From Saprospiraceae bacterium (GTDB taxonomy: Bacteria > Bacteroidota > Bacteroidia > Chitinophagales > Saprospiraceae): a DNA stretch of 46,936 nt. A model generated the notes under the pieces. It saw only the letters and a list, made by a program, of their open reading frames with translations, did not search any database and was not told the origin of the DNA. A program made the position numbers and the translations under genes. The stretch lies in the NCBI GenBank assembly GCA_020630435.1, contig JAHDBJ010000035.1, forward strand, positions 1 through 46,936. Direction: 5' to 3'. Positions 8,552 to 18,227 of this stretch are shown one piece after another. The stretch's first letter is position 1; each line of letters opens with the position of its first letter.

Positions 8552-10039
8552 ATGAAATTAAAGACATATATATATACGTTAATCTTATTGTTTGTCGGAC
8601 TATCTAGTTGCAACGATGCGATAGAGATTACCCAACCTGGTCGATTATCAGCTGATAAGGCATTTCAGTCTGTAGAAGACCTAAAATTAGGACTATTTAG
8701 TGCTTATGATATACCAGATGTAACGCATGAAATTACGTTTGCCTCTACATTCACAGATGAAATTTCAATAGGCTTCGACAATGGAGGTCAAGGTCTGGGC
8801 GATGGTAGATATGGGTTTATTCTAAATTCTACAAGTACAGCTCCAGCTAATATTTGGATTAATAACTATGCATTAATTAACTCTGTAAATAGATTAATTG
8901 AAGGTGCAGATTTGATAACTCCAACTGCTAGTGAACAAGCGGAATATGATAACATCTTAGGACAAGCCTATGCACTAAGAGCCTATGCTCATTTCCAGTT
9001 ATTCTCATATTTTACAACAGATTATACAGATGGTACAGCATTAAGTGCTATTGCACTTGACTATGTACCGACTATCGATCAAGAATTAGGTAGAAGTACG
9101 AATGCAGAAGTGGTTGCTCAAATTACAGCGGATTTGAATCAAGCGAATTCGTTGATGAACGATGATACCTCCGATCCATTCTTTTTAAACAAAGATGTAG
9201 TTATGGCGATGAGAGCCAGATTAGCTGCATATACAGGGGATTATGCGGCTGCAAAGACGCTTGCAAATGACTTATTAACAAAGTATCCGCTAACAGATCA
9301 AACAACGTATTTAGAAATGTTTGACGATGAAAATCAAGCAGAATGTATCTTCCTTCTACAAAGAACGATTGGTGATGACCACGATACTCAAGCTACAGGT
9401 GGTGGTGGTTGGGTTGGTGCATTATACGCCTTTGTTAATGCTACCATTACAGGTTCTCCGTATTTTGAGATGGGACGTGCATTGTTTAATGAACTTCAGG
9501 ATGGAGATATTAGGTATAATGTATTGGTTGACGATACTTCGTTAATTGATTCGGAGTACCCAAATAGCTCAAATTTTAAAGATAATGATGTTTTAGTAAT
9601 TAGTAAGTACTCTGGTTCTGAAGGTCAACCATTAATGAATGATCTGAAAGTTTTTAGAAGTGCAGAAATGTTATTCTTAGTTGCAGAAGCAGAAGCAGAT
9701 GCAGGCAATTTCTCAGAAGTTGCGCGTCTTTTAGCAATGCTTAGAACAGCAAGATTTGGTTCTGATCAACCTGAGTTAACCCTCAATAGTCAAGCAGAGG
9801 CATTTGGAGCGATATTAGATGAAAGAAGAATAGAGTTAGCCTTTGAAGGACATAGATGGAAAGATCTTAAAAGGCTAGGAATTAGAGCAGGAAGATCGGT
9901 TAATCGTGATCCTTTAGATTGTGCTGTCAATGGAGCTTGTAATATAGCTTCTGATGATTACAGGTTTACTTTGCCCATTCCTCTTGCAGAGATGAATGGT
10001 AACTCTGTCATTAGAGAACAACAAAACCCTGGTTATTAA
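8552..10039 (+). CDS. SusD/RagB-family nutrient-binding lipoprotein
   Basis: The 495-residue product is the surface lipoprotein lid that binds ligand above the SusC-like channel. The signal ends in the lipobox GLSSC with the acylated Cys at residue 20. SusD hallmarks are visible: TQPGRLSADKAFQSVEDL near the N-terminus, the TPR-like helix GQAYALRAYAHFQLFSYF, the late helix RSAEMLFLVAEAEADAG, and the C-terminal block ILDERRIELAFEGHRWKDLKRLG followed by LPIPLAEMNGN. This last block is the most diagnostic. The gene lies 20 bp after the SusC-like gene and 83 bp before a third lipoprotein gene, all on the plus strand. Confidence 0.96.
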   Translation: MKLKTYIYTLILLFVGLSSCNDAIEITQPGRLSADKAFQSVEDLKLGLFSAYDIPDVTHEITFASTFTDEISIGFDNGGQGLGDGRYGFILNSTSTAPANIWINNYALINSVNRLIEGADLITPTASEQAEYDNILGQAYALRAYAHFQLFSYFTTDYTDGTALSAIALDYVPTIDQELGRSTNAEVVAQITADLNQANSLMNDDTSDPFFLNKDVVMAMRARLAAYTGDYAAAKTLANDLLTKYPLTDQTTYLEMFDDENQAECIFLLQRTIGDDHDTQATGGGGWVGALYAFVNATITGSPYFEMGRALFNELQDGDIRYNVLVDDTSLIDSEYPNSSNFKDNDVLVISKYSGSEGQPLMNDLKVFRSAEMLFLVAEAEADAGNFSEVARLLAMLRTARFGSDQPELTLNSQAEAFGAILDERRIELAFEGHRWKDLKRLGIRAGRSVNRDPLDCAVNGACNIASDDYRFTLPIPLAEMNGNSVIREQQNPGY

Positions 10040-10122
10040 AAATGTTCAGTTATCCTATAGACTAGGGTAATAACCATTCAGAAAAACATTCTGATTGTTA
10101 ATTATTAAAAAAAATTAAAATT

Positions 10123-10992
10123 ATGTTTCGAAAATATATTTATATATTTATTCTGCTAACTGTCTTTGCTTGTAGCAAAGATGAGGCAGTAACATACGGA
10201 GATTCATATGTTGGATTTTTCCAGCCAACATTCAGTTACAATTTTATTCGAACAGAAACAGGGGAAGCTGTTTTATCTCGAGTTAAGGTAATGCTCATTG
10301 CTGCTCCAACTTCCACTCCGATAAATTATACCTTTGAGATAATACCAGATGGAACTACCGCAATAGAGGGGATTCATTATACAGTGGATTCTAATACAGG
10401 AACAATTGCAGCGAATACCAATCTTGGCGATTTACCCATAAAAATATATCCTGATAATACGGACGTTTCTGAGAACCCAGTTATAAAATTCAGGCTTACA
10501 GGAGCAGATTTGCCTGTTGGAGTGAATTTTGATGAAATTACGTTCGACTATACTGTTAGCTGTCCTGTTGATGATGACCTGTTTCTAGGAGATTATGAAA
10601 TATCATATATTGATGATCAATTAACGGGTCTATTTGGTGCGGCTACGTTTGGTCCTGAAGGAACAGTTGTGACCTTAACTTCGGGTGGATCAACTGTTAG
10701 AGAGTTTGAATTCACACATCTTGCAGGATTGGGGATTGGTCAACCTACAGCAACTTTTTCTTTTAATCTGTTTTGTCAAAAGGTTAAACCGTTGGCACTT
10801 GAAAGAACCAATTTATCATGCGCGAATGGAACGCCTATTGGTATGGGACCAGTAGGGGATAATGATCTTGCTCCATTTGATCCTGAAAATGATGCTGTTT
10901 TTGATATTATATTTGAAAGTTTTGTACCACCAAATCATGGTGATTGTGGTGTATCGGCAGTACAAGAAACTATAAGATTAACAAAACAATAG
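10123..10992 (+). CDS. Accessory lipoprotein of the SUS-type operon
   Basis: The 289-residue product has the lipobox VFAC with Cys17. Residues about 25-145 resemble the beta-sandwich (Calx-beta/DUF4843-like) seen in surface lipoproteins downstream of susD genes: INYTFEIIPDGTTAIEGIHYTV, then NPVIKFRLTGADLPVG. The second half holds five cysteines and is of unknown fold. It probably works with the SusCD-like pair as an extra ligand-binding or glycan-binding surface protein. It is the last gene of the operon: 83 bp separate it from the susD-like gene and a strong terminator follows 25 bp after its stop. The family assignment is tentative; membership in the operon is well supported. Confidence 0.8.
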   Translation: MFRKYIYIFILLTVFACSKDEAVTYGDSYVGFFQPTFSYNFIRTETGEAVLSRVKVMLIAAPTSTPINYTFEIIPDGTTAIEGIHYTVDSNTGTIAANTNLGDLPIKIYPDNTDVSENPVIKFRLTGADLPVGVNFDEITFDYTVSCPVDDDLFLGDYEISYIDDQLTGLFGAATFGPEGTVVTLTSGGSTVREFEFTHLAGLGIGQPTATFSFNLFCQKVKPLALERTNLSCANGTPIGMGPVGDNDLAPFDPENDAVFDIIFESFVPPNHGDCGVSAVQETIRLTKQ

Positions 10993-11016
10993 AATAATAC
11001 AAAAAATCTTATTATT

Positions 11017-11055
11017 TAAGGTCTTTTGCTGACTAAGGTTATGCAAAAGACCTTA
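11017..11055 (+). terminator. Terminator of the SUS-type operon
   Basis: 13-bp perfect arms (11017-11029 and 11043-11055; TAAGGTCTTTTGC and its complement) surround a 13-nt loop, followed directly by six T. This ends the three-gene SusC/SusD/lipoprotein transcript. Confidence 0.85.
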
Positions 11056-11104
11056 TTTTTTATATTTACACTTAAACATGCAGTTAAAAAACTCGTTTAA
11101 TTAG

Positions 11105-11112
11105 TATGTTTG
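11105..11112 (+). promoter_or_regulatory. -7 promoter element TATGTTTG of the protease gene
   Basis: TATGTTTG fits TAnnTTTG and lies 49 bp upstream of the ATG at 11161. It sits after the operon terminator, so the protease has its own promoter. It overlaps the upstream in-frame TTG at 11110, which rules that start out in practice. Confidence 0.5.
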
Positions 11113-11160
11113 TTTTATGAGCATTATATTGGATACAAATCCCTAAATAATTTTATACTT

Positions 11161-14100
11161 ATGATTACTACTTTCAACACTTATCGATCATTTATAGTTG
11201 GTAAATTATTATTGACAATTTGTGTTTTTCTATTCTTTTCAGAGGTGTTACAAGCACAAAAGGAAGTCTATGTAAATAAGATGGAACTGGAAAAATTACG
11301 TAATGAATTATTAGTAGAGGAAGCCTTAAAACAAAAAAGAGTAAAAAAATTCTTAAAAACAGAGGAAGGACTTAGAGCTAGAACTTTCCTAAAAACACAT
11401 AAAGGAATGATAATAGATGATGTAGTAAATGGCAAACCTATCTTTATTGGAGCAGATAATAGAGGGGCAGCAATTACAACGGGGGCATCTTATCTAAAAG
11501 AAGGTGGAGGCTTAGGCTTAAACTTATCAGGCGAAGGTGTGAAATGTGCTATTTGGGATACTGGAAGAGTTAGAAATACGCATGTAGAATTTGGAAATAG
11601 AGTAATTAATAATGATCCCGTAGATATAGATAATCATGCCACTCATGTTATGGGAACAATTCTTGCAGCAGGTATCGATCCTGCAGCAGAAGGGATGGCG
11701 AATAAGGCAAAAGCTACAGCATATGATTTTTTTGAAGATAGTCCTGAGATAGCGGATGAAGCAATGGGCGGTGTAATGCTCTCTAATCATTCTTATGGAC
11801 AAAGAGCAGGCTGGGATGATGGCGTATGGCGTGGAGATACAAATATTAGCACGGAAGAAGACTGGCAGTTTGGTTTTTATAATGGTAGAGCACGAACATG
11901 GGATCAGATTGCTTTTAATGCACCTTCTTATCTGATAGTAAAATCTGCTGGGAATGATAGAGGAGAAAATGGGACAGGACATCCTGCCGATGGTCCTTAT
12001 GATTGTATTTCAGTATATGGAAATGCTAAAAATATTTTAACCGTTGGTGCTGTTGGAAAAATTAATGCAGGTTATTCTGGTCCTGCAAGTGTACAAATGA
12101 GTTCTTTTAGCAGCTGGGGTCCAACGGATGATGGTCGTATTAAACCAGACCTAGTGGGCGCAGGAGTAGGGATATATTCTACGGGTTCGGATGACGATAA
12201 TGACTATAAGAGCCAACAAGGTACATCTATGTCTTCTCCCAATGTAACAGGTTCGTTGATACTCCTACAAGAACTAAATCAAAACTTAACAGGGAATTTT
12301 ATGACTTCGGCTAGCCTTAAAGGATTGGCTATCCATACCATTCATGAAGCAGGAGACGATCCTGGGCCAGATTATCGTTTTGGCTGGGGCTTACTAAACG
12401 CAAAAGGAGGAGCAGAATTTTTATTAGAAAAAAATGATACCGATCGTTTACTATTAGAAGAAGAATTAGCCAATGGAGAAGAATTTACAATTGATATAAC
12501 CCCTAAGATGGGAACAAGAGTTACGGCTACATTAGTATGGACAGATCCTGCGGGCACTCCTGTTGCTGCATCCTTAGATCCAACTGATTTAATGTTGGTA
12601 AATGACCTAGATATGAGGATTACAGCTGGAGGTAACCCAGAAGCATTTCCTTGGATATTAGAACCAAGTTCTCCGGCCGATGCTGCAACCACAGGCGATA
12701 ACTTTAGGGATAATGTAGAGAAAATTGAATTCGATGTGGTGGATGAAAAGCCTTATGTGATAAATATTTCTCATAAGAATAGTCTAACGAATGGTAGCCA
12801 AAAGTTTAGCCTACTTGTATCCTATGAAAGTATAGCAGAAAATAATATTACGAATCTGTATTGGATCGGAGGCAGTGGAGATTGGTCAGATGGAAACCAT
12901 TGGTCATTGACCAGTAACGGAACGCCTAGTGGCATCGTACCGAATAATACACATAAAGTGATATTTGACAATAATTCTTTTGCATCTTCTGGTGAAGTAT
13001 CAACAGTAGATGGAGATGTTGACTGTGCTGGTTTGCTTTGGTTATCAGTAGATGAGGCAACATTAGATCTAGCAGGTAATAATCTTAAATCAAAGGGGAA
13101 TATACTACTGAATTCAGAAAATCTTCAGTTGAAAAATGGAAATATCATTTTAGAAAATGAGAATAATGAAAATAGCAGTAATGCAAAGCTGGAAGAAACC
13201 TCAATCGAAAACGTAAGTTTAGTGCTACCTTCTGAAAACACAGGTACATGGGCTCTAGAAAATCAAATTATTACAGGGTTAAAAGAAATTAAACTAATGG
13301 GGGGAGCTTTATCTACTAAAGCGTCTCAATTTGATAATATAGAAACCATACAAATCGCAAATGATGCAATATTAGAGGATTCATTGAGTACCTATAATTT
13401 TAATACAAATGGGAACTTTATAATAGATAATCAATTGATAGAAGGAAGTGTTCATGCAGATTCACTAGCCTTATCAGGAAATAATAATTATTTCAATGAT
13501 GTCAATGTCGATGTATATCTTGAAGTGAACAATACAAATGAGATACGAAATCTAAATATAAAAAATACAAGTATTGGTATAACATCGGGAACGACTTTAG
13601 AAATAGGAGAAACACTCACAATTGACAATACTGAAGAAATTTCTTTCTTTGCGATAGGCAGTGGAAAAGCTACCATTCGATTTAAAGAACATTCTAAATT
13701 TTGTTTCGATAATTTGAATATTCAAAATATAGATGCAACGGGCGATGGTTCGGTCAGTGTAGGTGTAAATAGTACCATTATAAACTCAGATAATTGGTTT
13801 GAAAAAGTATGTGATGATTTATTATTTGCTGACTTTACCTACGAATACCCCTGTGCACATGCACTAGTCTTAATGACCAATACAAGTACAGGAAATGTTG
13901 AAAATATTGAATGGTTAGTCGAAGGCGATAGTAAATCCACAAGTATGAATATGTTTAATTATAACTTTGGGGATGCGGGAGAATATGTTGTTACAATTAA
14001 TGCTTCGGACGATGTAGATACAAAGGGATATTCCAAAAATATCAAAATAAAAGAAACGGCATTAGAAGCAAATGAAGTCATTTTAAATGGTGCGAACTTG

Positions 14101-14526
14101 GTCAGTAAAAAGTTTGCGGATGCCTATCAATGGTATAAAGATGGTCAAATAATTGTGGGTGCTACGGAAAGAAGCTATAATTTTAACGATGAAGAAGGTG
14201 ACTATTTTGTGCTAACTTTTGATGATATTTGCAATCGACAATCCGACATTTATACAGTAGGTTCGACCGCAACCATTGATGTTGTATTTAACGATGAAAT
14301 TGAAATCCTACCTACGCTATTTCAAACACAATTGACCATCAAAATGTCTAAACCTAAAGTAGGACATTATGAGTTGGTAAACCTACAAGGGATTACTGTG
14401 AAAGAAGGAAGAATTGGAGCAATGGATATTCAGTCAATTGCAGTAAACGAACTACCGATCGGAATGTATATTATGAAAATAAGGATTGAAGGTAAAGAAG
14501 GAATTATGAAAGTCGCTAAATTCTAG
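11161..14526 (+). CDS. T9SS-secreted subtilisin-like (S8) serine protease
   Basis: The 1121-residue product is an endopeptidase exported through the Sec and type IX systems. I chose the ATG at 11161, which starts a signal peptide ending near VLQAQ (residue 33); the 17 extra upstream codons overlap the promoter. The S8 catalytic residues are Asp133 (AIWDTGRV), His159 (DNHATHVMGT) and Ser356 (GTSMSSPNVTG), with the oxyanion Asn265 (KSAGNDRG). A beta-rich P-domain-like region follows (about 440-550). Next come a WIGGSGDWSDGNHWS motif common in secreted Bacteroidota proteins, a long beta-repeat stalk (about 580-890), an Ig/PKD-like segment, and a C-terminal type A T9SS sorting domain (EILPTLFQTQLTIKMS ... 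LPIGMYIMKIRI). The likely role is extracellular protein degradation. All key residues are intact. Confidence 0.94.
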   Translation: MITTFNTYRSFIVGKLLLTICVFLFFSEVLQAQKEVYVNKMELEKLRNELLVEEALKQKRVKKFLKTEEGLRARTFLKTHKGMIIDDVVNGKPIFIGADNRGAAITTGASYLKEGGGLGLNLSGEGVKCAIWDTGRVRNTHVEFGNRVINNDPVDIDNHATHVMGTILAAGIDPAAEGMANKAKATAYDFFEDSPEIADEAMGGVMLSNHSYGQRAGWDDGVWRGDTNISTEEDWQFGFYNGRARTWDQIAFNAPSYLIVKSAGNDRGENGTGHPADGPYDCISVYGNAKNILTVGAVGKINAGYSGPASVQMSSFSSWGPTDDGRIKPDLVGAGVGIYSTGSDDDNDYKSQQGTSMSSPNVTGSLILLQELNQNLTGNFMTSASLKGLAIHTIHEAGDDPGPDYRFGWGLLNAKGGAEFLLEKNDTDRLLLEEELANGEEFTIDITPKMGTRVTATLVWTDPAGTPVAASLDPTDLMLVNDLDMRITAGGNPEAFPWILEPSSPADAATTGDNFRDNVEKIEFDVVDEKPYVINISHKNSLTNGSQKFSLLVSYESIAENNITNLYWIGGSGDWSDGNHWSLTSNGTPSGIVPNNTHKVIFDNNSFASSGEVSTVDGDVDCAGLLWLSVDEATLDLAGNNLKSKGNILLNSENLQLKNGNIILENENNENSSNAKLEETSIENVSLVLPSENTGTWALENQIITGLKEIKLMGGALSTKASQFDNIETIQIANDAILEDSLSTYNFNTNGNFIIDNQLIEGSVHADSLALSGNNNYFNDVNVDVYLEVNNTNEIRNLNIKNTSIGITSGTTLEIGETLTIDNTEEISFFAIGSGKATIRFKEHSKFCFDNLNIQNIDATGDGSVSVGVNSTIINSDNWFEKVCDDLLFADFTYEYPCAHALVLMTNTSTGNVENIEWLVEGDSKSTSMNMFNYNFGDAGEYVVTINASDDVDTKGYSKNIKIKETALEANEVILNGANLVSKKFADAYQWYKDGQIIVGATERSYNFNDEEGDYFVLTFDDICNRQSDIYTVGSTATIDVVFNDEIEILPTLFQTQLTIKMSKPKVGHYELVNLQGITVKEGRIGAMDIQSIAVNELPIGMYIMKIRIEGKEGIMKVAKF

Positions 14527-14544
14527 AAAACCTTTAATAAAATT

Positions 14545-14583
14545 ATTCTACCAATACATAGTTGAAATGTGTATTGGTAGAAT
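14545..14583 (+). terminator. Terminator-like hairpin after the protease gene
   Basis: 14-bp perfect arms (14545-14558 and 14570-14583; core ATTCTACCAATAC) surround an 11-nt loop. The T-run is poor on the plus side, so it may instead act as an mRNA 3'-end stabiliser. It lies 19 bp after the protease stop codon. Confidence 0.65.
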
Positions 14584-14640
14584 TAGCAGATAAAAAAATA
14601 CATTTCATCGAATCTATTGAATTAAAATAGCATAAAACCT

Positions 14641-14648
14641 TAGTTTTG
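14641..14648 (+). promoter_or_regulatory. -7 promoter element TAGTTTTG of the permease gene
   Basis: TAGTTTTG matches TAnnTTTG, with a TTG at 14617-14619 about 21 bp upstream as a possible -33 element. The ATG follows at 14668, giving a short leader. Confidence 0.5.
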
Positions 14649-14667
14649 TTGTAAACGATCAATTTTT

Positions 14668-15921
14668 ATGCTGCTGATAGTTAAGGTCATTTGGGAAAGT
14701 ATACGACAGGCATTCCAACAACTACTTGGAAATAAGCTACGGACTTTTCTATCCCTCTTAGGGATTACCATCGGGATATGGTGTGTAATTTCTGTAATGT
14801 CGGCAGTAGATTCTTTAGAATATAGTGTAAAGGAGAGTTTTGAACAACTCGGAGAAGATGTGATATATGTCGATAAATACGATTGGGGCCCTAAAACAGA
14901 GGAAGAGTTTTTACGGCAACGCCGTAGACCTAGACCTGATTTTGCAGACTATAGAGCCATCGAAGATAATGTAGGAACAGCCGAAATCGCCACATACTCC
15001 GTCTTTTTCTCTTCAAAACTAATTGAATGGCGTTCAAATAACATTAATGGTACGTTTGCGATTGGAGCGACAAAAGATTATGCTGAAATTTTTAACCTCA
15101 AGTTTGAAAAAGGACGTTATTTTAACAATACCGAATATACCAATGGACTTCCTAGAGTAATACTAGGTCATAGTGTAGCAGAAGGATTATTTGGAGGTAT
15201 TGATCCTATTGGTAAAACAGTTAAAGCCGTAGGGCGAAAAATGCAGGTCATCGGTGTTTTAGAAAAACAAGGAGAAACCCTTTTTACACCTATCCCGTTT
15301 GATCAATGTGTCATTGTTTCTTATCCTTATGCCATCAGAATAACAAATGCAAAGACCAATAAGTATATGGGACGTTCTATCAACGTCAAAGCTAGAAATG
15401 GAATTTCTCTAGAGAATCTAAAAGATGATATATACGGTGTATTGAGAGCAAGACGGAAGCTCAAACCGAAGGAAAAAAACAACTTTGCCTTGAATTCGCT
15501 ATCGATTATTAACAATGCATTGAGTAGTGTTTTCAGTCAGTTGAGTACTGCTAGTTGGATTATAGGAGGCTTTGCTATGTTAGTAGGGATGTTTAGTGTA
15601 GCAAATATTATGTTCGTTTCTGTAAAAGAACGCACCAACCTCATCGGTATTAAGAAAGCAATAGGAGCTAAGAAATATATCATCTTGCTAGAGTTTCTAA
15701 TTGAATCCGTTATACTTTGTATTATAGGCGGAGCTTTAGGTTTATTATTTGTTTACCTAGCAGCGAAGGCTGCCACTTCAATTTTTGGCTATACAATTTT
15801 TCTTTCTTTTAAAAATATTCTAGTAGGTGTAGGTGTATCAATATTAACGGGCTTAATCTCAGGAATTATCCCCGCCTCACAAGCAGCAAATATGGATCCT
15901 GTAGAAGCCATGAGAGCCTAG
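14668..15921 (+). CDS. ABC-transporter permease of the MacB/FtsX type
   Basis: The 417-residue product is an inner-membrane permease of the MacB family. The N-terminal segment LRTFLSLLGITIGIWCVISVMSAVDSL is the typical first transmembrane helix, entering a periplasmic MacB_PCD domain (about residues 45-270) with the characteristic VIYVDKYDWG and GRYFNNTEY...VILGHSVAEGLFGG-like blocks. The C-terminal FtsX domain has three helices, beginning around ASWIIGGFAMLVGMFSVANIM and including VKERTNLIGIKKAIGAKK, the coupling loop, and ending in IIPASQAANMDPVEAMRA. No ATPase or membrane-fusion gene is adjacent, so its partner is encoded elsewhere. The substrate is unknown. Its 3' end nearly abuts the convergent gene at 15924. 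Confidence 0.93.
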   Translation: MLLIVKVIWESIRQAFQQLLGNKLRTFLSLLGITIGIWCVISVMSAVDSLEYSVKESFEQLGEDVIYVDKYDWGPKTEEEFLRQRRRPRPDFADYRAIEDNVGTAEIATYSVFFSSKLIEWRSNNINGTFAIGATKDYAEIFNLKFEKGRYFNNTEYTNGLPRVILGHSVAEGLFGGIDPIGKTVKAVGRKMQVIGVLEKQGETLFTPIPFDQCVIVSYPYAIRITNAKTNKYMGRSINVKARNGISLENLKDDIYGVLRARRKLKPKEKNNFALNSLSIINNALSSVFSQLSTASWIIGGFAMLVGMFSVANIMFVSVKERTNLIGIKKAIGAKKYIILLEFLIESVILCIIGGALGLLFVYLAAKAATSIFGYTIFLSFKNILVGVGVSILTGLISGIIPASQAANMDPVEAMRA

Positions 15922-15923
15922 AC

Positions 15924-18227
15924 CTAACGGTTTACATAATAATCGAAATACTTGCACTCCTCTATGATAGTTTCAAAAAATTCGGTATCAGCATAATCCT
16001 TTTTTAATAAGGCAAAAAATGTATTGTATTTATCTGGCGGTAAATAACGATTTCTACGATAGGCTGAATAATCGAAACTTGAACCAGTATAGTATTCATT
16101 ACGTTGACACTTCGCAGCCATGAAAGTTGCTCTAGCACCTAACTCCTTGTTATAAGTCGTTTGACGACATAAATCAAAATAGTATAAAGCCTTAGAACAA
16201 TCCAACTGTTCCCAGTAATCCAAAGGCTTTTCTTTGGTGGATTTTGGCATTTTATACCAAGTTGTACTTTGACGATAAAAATCTTGAGCCCCCCAAGCAT
16301 GACCAAAATAACTCATATTATATAAAGCTGTACCCATCCAATAAAAATATTCAGGACCATACTCTACATCCGATTTGGATTTATACTCAAATTCTAGTAG
16401 CTTATCTACAATTTCTGCCTTATTATAAAACTTATCCAAACTATCGGGAAATGGACAGTGAATACAATCCTCAAAACGCTCTGTAAATGGATTAAACTGA
16501 TATTTTTCCTTTTCTGCGAGCGGAATCAAGCCAAAAGAACGCTTCGCCTCTCCCCACATCCCCCTAGCAAAATAATAAGTACCTTGGATATCCAATAGCC
16601 TATTTTTTATATCAAAACCATTCTCATCTTTTAAGAATAATTTTTCAAATTCATTTTGTTCGGGTTTATCATAAATAGATAAGAGGTCGTTAATGATTTC
16701 CAATCGGGGGTTCGACTCGATTCCAGTTAAGTCATTATGACATAAAAAGGCTTTTCCTTTATTGCCTCCTTTTTCATATAAATCGGCTAGGCGATCATAT
16801 AGAAAGTCTTTAAAACCAGGATATTTTAAAAATAATTTACTTTCTATAATTTTCGCAATTTCTTGTTCCTCTTCATGTTCCATCTTTTCATAAGAATGTA
16901 TTTTTATTAGTAATTGAAAAACCTTAAGCTGCTCTGCCAAATCTTCATCTTCAATCTTACCTTCTAAGGCTCTAAAGGTCTTATCAGCATTGTATAAATC
17001 TCCAGAAAGATATTCTAAATAGCCATTAGAAACTTGCCAAAATTGAGGATTACTAATTTTCTTCTCATCAGCTACCTTTTGAGTGAATTTTTGAAGATCA
17101 ATCATATATTTACCCATCTCATCCCTAGAACGATTATAAAAACGACTATTACCTCTCCAGTCCCTTCTAAAAGAATGGCCTAAAAAATAGCCTTCCAATT
17201 TTTTGATTTCCCGTAATAAAATCGATTGCAAATGCCTTGAAGTAGGATCAAGTTCATAGATATGCTGCATTTCCTCAACGCCCTTGCTATTTTTATCCAT
17301 TGTGCGCATCATATAAAGGGTTGCTCTTTCCGAATCATTTCTACATAATGCTAGGCATTGTTCCCATTCTTCATCATTTTTAATATAAAAACTTCGATAA
17401 ACAGCTTCTCGTTTGCTAGGACAATACTGAAAAATAAGAGAATACCAGTAAGATGCTTCTACATTCTTACCCAATCGTTTCAATGCTCCTGCTTTATGTC
17501 CCAATAACCAATAATTGATAATACTAACTCGCTCGTCAATCTTCGGTTTTAAATAATCGTATAAATCCAATGCCAATTGATTTTCACCAGCATAATGCGC
17601 CAAGCGAACCAATTGATAAGCGTACCGTAACCGTACCCAGTGTGAATCTGTCTTCTTGAATAATTTTCGGCCATCATCTATTAAGTTAAGCATGGATTGT
17701 CTGTTTACTTGAGGACCAGACCATTCGTCTTTACTAATGACATAAGGCTCACAGCGTTTAGCAAAAATTAGATAATTTACAACGTCTGTACATTTACTGG
17801 TTTTAAGCTGTAGGGCAAAAGTGTTGTCTTTTATATTATAATCCATTGGATTCTCCTTGCGCTTAATAGCTCGCGTAATAGACTCCATTTCAGGAACAGT
17901 AGCCTTATATACAATGTCTGCTATCTCTTCAAGTGTAGCCGCTTCACAAAAAGTCTCTTGCCATTCTTTTAAATTATCATTGTTCCTTCTAGTTTTCAAT
18001 TCTTCATCAGTTTCATGGAAATCTCCAAAGTTTAAAATATAAGGCGTAAAGCGGCTGACTTCACTAACCATTGGAGCATGGATAAAAGAATAGCCTTTGT
18101 AGTAATCTTCATAGCCATCCCCACAGCCTACAGATATATGGTATGGAAGTAAAATACAACTCAAAATTAATCCAAATCGAAGGACATATTTATTTAAAAT
18201 AGTCTCGTAACGTATAGATACTTTCAT
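15924..18227 (-). CDS. Large exported protein with TPR-like helical repeats, unknown function
   Basis: The 767-residue product has a hydrophobic N-terminal segment (about residues 16-34) followed by HISVGC, which may be a weak lipobox (Cys35). After that the protein is soluble, highly charged and mostly helical. Repeated pairs such as AYQLVRLAHYAGENQLALDLYDYLKP, KRLGKNVEASYWYSLIFQY and KAFLCHNDLTG suggest degenerate TPR repeats. I recognise no named family. The start lies 38 bp inside the upstream gene (18190-19209). The next Met is at residue 53 and would lose the export signal, so the overlapping start is preferred. Tight overlap implies translational coupling and a shared role with that protein. 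The C-terminus is convergent with the permease, with a 2-bp gap and no terminator. Confidence 0.8.
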   Translation of the reverse strand: MKVSIRYETILNKYVLRFGLILSCILLPYHISVGCGDGYEDYYKGYSFIHAPMVSEVSRFTPYILNFGDFHETDEELKTRRNNDNLKEWQETFCEAATLEEIADIVYKATVPEMESITRAIKRKENPMDYNIKDNTFALQLKTSKCTDVVNYLIFAKRCEPYVISKDEWSGPQVNRQSMLNLIDDGRKLFKKTDSHWVRLRYAYQLVRLAHYAGENQLALDLYDYLKPKIDERVSIINYWLLGHKAGALKRLGKNVEASYWYSLIFQYCPSKREAVYRSFYIKNDEEWEQCLALCRNDSERATLYMMRTMDKNSKGVEEMQHIYELDPTSRHLQSILLREIKKLEGYFLGHSFRRDWRGNSRFYNRSRDEMGKYMIDLQKFTQKVADEKKISNPQFWQVSNGYLEYLSGDLYNADKTFRALEGKIEDEDLAEQLKVFQLLIKIHSYEKMEHEEEQEIAKIIESKLFLKYPGFKDFLYDRLADLYEKGGNKGKAFLCHNDLTGIESNPRLEIINDLLSIYDKPEQNEFEKLFLKDENGFDIKNRLLDIQGTYYFARGMWGEAKRSFGLIPLAEKEKYQFNPFTERFEDCIHCPFPDSLDKFYNKAEIVDKLLEFEYKSKSDVEYGPEYFYWMGTALYNMSYFGHAWGAQDFYRQSTTWYKMPKSTKEKPLDYWEQLDCSKALYYFDLCRQTTYNKELGARATFMAAKCQRNEYYTGSSFDYSAYRRNRYLPPDKYNTFFALLKKDYADTEFFETIIEECKYFDYYVNR

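Noticed and set aside
11527-11982. 151-codon minus-strand frame with many cysteines
   Set aside because: It lies entirely inside the catalytic domain of the S8 protease, whose motifs are intact; it is a shadow of that gene.
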